Positions 4,398 through 5,656 of a stretch of 5,656 nucleotides of DNA are shown in pieces. Positions within the stretch are counted from its first letter, which is position 1. Each line of letters begins with the position of its first letter. The notes under the pieces are model-generated. The model was not told the origin of the DNA, searched no databases, and saw only the letters and a program-made list of their open reading frames with translations. The translations under genes were made by a program, and so were the position numbers. The stretch comes from Actinophytocola sp050699915 (GTDB lineage: Bacteria; Actinomycetota; Actinomycetes; Mycobacteriales; Pseudonocardiaceae). The stretch covers positions 1-5,656 of the forward strand of contig NZ_JBOHGA010000312.1 in assembly GCF_050699915.1 (NCBI RefSeq), in the 5' to 3' direction.

Positions 4398-5656
4398 TCA
4401 GCACGCGGCCAACACGGCCCGCTCGACCTCGCGCCGCCAGTCCGGCCCGGCGGGTCCCGACAGCACCGCCAGGCTGAACGACGCGATCGCGGTCCCGCCC
4501 ACCTGCATCGCCCGCGCCCACCGCACATCGACCCCGCACTTCTCCAGCGCCGCCGCCACGTCGTGCAGCAGGCCGAGCCGGTCCGGGCTGCGCAGCTCCA
4601 GCACGACGTCGGCGGACGCCGCTCCCCCGTCGGCCTCGTCGTCGAACCACAGCACCCGGGGCCGGGGCGGGTCGTCCGGCTCGTCGGCGTAGTCACGCTC
4701 CTTCGCGGCGAGCTTGTCCGCGAGCGGCAGCGACCCCGACAGCGCGCGGCCGAACTGCTCGCGCAGCAGCGCCGTGTCCGGCAGCGACCCGAACCTTGGC
4801 GAGACGGCGAAGGTGTCCACCGCGACGCCGGCGTGCGCACGCAGCTCGGCCGCATGCACCTTCAGCGAGTGCAGCGCGAGCACTCCGGCCGCACGGGACA
4901 GCAGGCCCGGATGGTCCGGCGCCACCACGGTGATCGTCGCGACCGGGCCGGGTTCGACCAGGATGTCCGGCCTGCCCGACGCCGCCACGGCCTCGGCGAG
5001 CCCGCGCTGGGCGTCGTCGAGCGGCTTGGGGCCTTCTGGTCGCTCGCCGGCCATCGCCTGCCGGCAGCGAGCCACGAGGTCGGCGACGAGCGCGGCCTTC
5101 CACTCCGTCCAGACGCCCGGGCCGGTCGCGAGCGAGTCCGCCTCGGCCAGCGCGGCCAGCAGCTCCAGCAGCACCGGGTCGCCGTCGAGCGTGTCGACGA
5201 CGCGGCGCACGGTGGCCTCGTCGGAGATGTTGCGCCGCGTCGCCGTGTGCGGGAGCAGCAGGTGGTGGCGCACCATCGCGGACAGCGTGACCACGTCCTT
5301 GGCCGGCAGCCCCAGCCGCTCGCCGACCTGGGTGGCGAGCGCGGCCCCGACGACCGAGTGGTCGGCCGAACGAGAAGAGCCGCGCCCCTTGCCGATGTCG
5401 TGCAGCACGGTCCCGATCAGCAGCAGGTCGGGCCGGGACACGCTGGTCGCCAGCCGGGCGGCGTTCGCGGTGGCGGCCACGAGGTGCCGGTCGACCGTCC
5501 ACACGTGCGCGGCGTCGCGCGGCGGCAGGTCGCGCACCGCGCCCCACTCCGGGAAAAGCCGGGCCCACAGTCCGGTCCGGTCGAGCGCCTCCACCACGTC
5601 GATCAGGCCCTCACCGGCGCCGAGCAGCGACACCAGCTCCTGGCGGACCTCCGCCG
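4398..5656 (-). CDS. glnD: [Protein-PII] nucleotidylyltransferase GlnD, C-terminal part (N-terminus outside window)
   Basis: GlnD senses glutamine and modifies or demodifies the PII signal protein (uridylylation in enterobacteria; adenylylation of GlnK is known in Corynebacterium and Streptomyces). The frame stays open to base 5656, so 419 complete codons less the stop are visible and the N-terminal nucleotidyltransferase domain is missing. Numbering from the first full codon (5654), the HD phosphohydrolase domain spans about 50-160, with H57 in TVDRH, H85-D86 in LHDIGKG, D98-H99 and H130-H131 in RHHLLLP. This is the PII-deadenylylating/deuridylylating unit. Two ACT domains follow: about 238-290 (TVVAPDHPGLLSRAAGVL) and about 349-400 (LELRSPDRLGLLHDVAAAL); these are the glutamine-binding modules. 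The GTG at 5633 is internal, not a start. Family context predicts amtB and glnK/glnB beyond the right edge. The domain order HD-ACT-ACT makes the identity firm. Confidence 0.95.
   Translation of the reverse strand, partial: AEVRQELVSLLGAGEGLIDVVEALDRTGLWARLFPEWGAVRDLPPRDAAHVWTVDRHLVAATANAARLATSVSRPDLLLIGTVLHDIGKGRGSSRSADHSVVGAALATQVGERLGLPAKDVVTLSAMVRHHLLLPHTATRRNISDEATVRRVVDTLDGDPVLLELLAALAEADSLATGPGVWTEWKAALVADLVARCRQAMAGERPEGPKPLDDAQRGLAEAVAASGRPDILVEPGPVATITVVAPDHPGLLSRAAGVLALHSLKVHAAELRAHAGVAVDTFAVSPRFGSLPDTALLREQFGRALSGSLPLADKLAAKERDYADEPDDPPRPRVLWFDDEADGGAASADVVLELRSPDRLGLLHDVAAALEKCGVDVRWARAMQVGGTAIASFSLAVLSGPAGPDWRREVERAVLAAC

Overview
This window is high-GC actinobacterial chromosome. 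GTG starts are common, GC-rich third positions create long spurious antisense reading frames, and the gene set is a conserved housekeeping neighbourhood (glnD, ffh, rpsP). The presence of an amidohydrolase and a CPBP membrane protease between ffh and rpsP would fit a Micromonosporales- or Frankiales-like actinomycete; that placement rests on remembered gene order and is uncertain. All five genes lie on the minus strand, so transcription runs from right to left.

In transcription order: (1) the C-terminal two thirds or so of glnD, the PII nucleotidylyltransferase, cut by the right edge (4398-5656); (2) a 179-base gap holding three GC-rich hairpins, the first a likely glnD terminator; (3) ffh, the signal recognition particle GTPase (2662-4218), with a hairpin directly on its stop codon; (4) a COG1228-type metal-dependent amidohydrolase (1499-2563); (5) a seven-helix CPBP/CAAX-type intramembrane metalloprotease (670-1431); (6) a 149-base leader with a possible extended -10 and a Shine-Dalgarno site; (7) rpsP, ribosomal protein S16 (1-520), cut by the left edge inside a 15-base tandem repeat that encodes a zwitterionic tail. 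No gap between genes exceeds 300 bases.

The genes form an ordinary growth and translation neighbourhood: nitrogen-status signalling (GlnD), co-translational membrane targeting (Ffh) and ribosome assembly (S16), with two accessory hydrolases between them. I see no mobile element, CRISPR, tRNA, rRNA or phage gene, and no convincing new biological system.

Two signals deserve a second look. First, ffh, the amidohydrolase and the CPBP gene each lack a Shine-Dalgarno site, and each has a -10-like hexamer exactly 7 nt before its start codon, as expected for leaderless mRNAs with their own promoters. rpsP, in contrast, has a Shine-Dalgarno site and a long leader. Second, rpsP ends in at least eight perfectly identical 15-base units, an in-frame array able to change length on an essential ribosomal protein.
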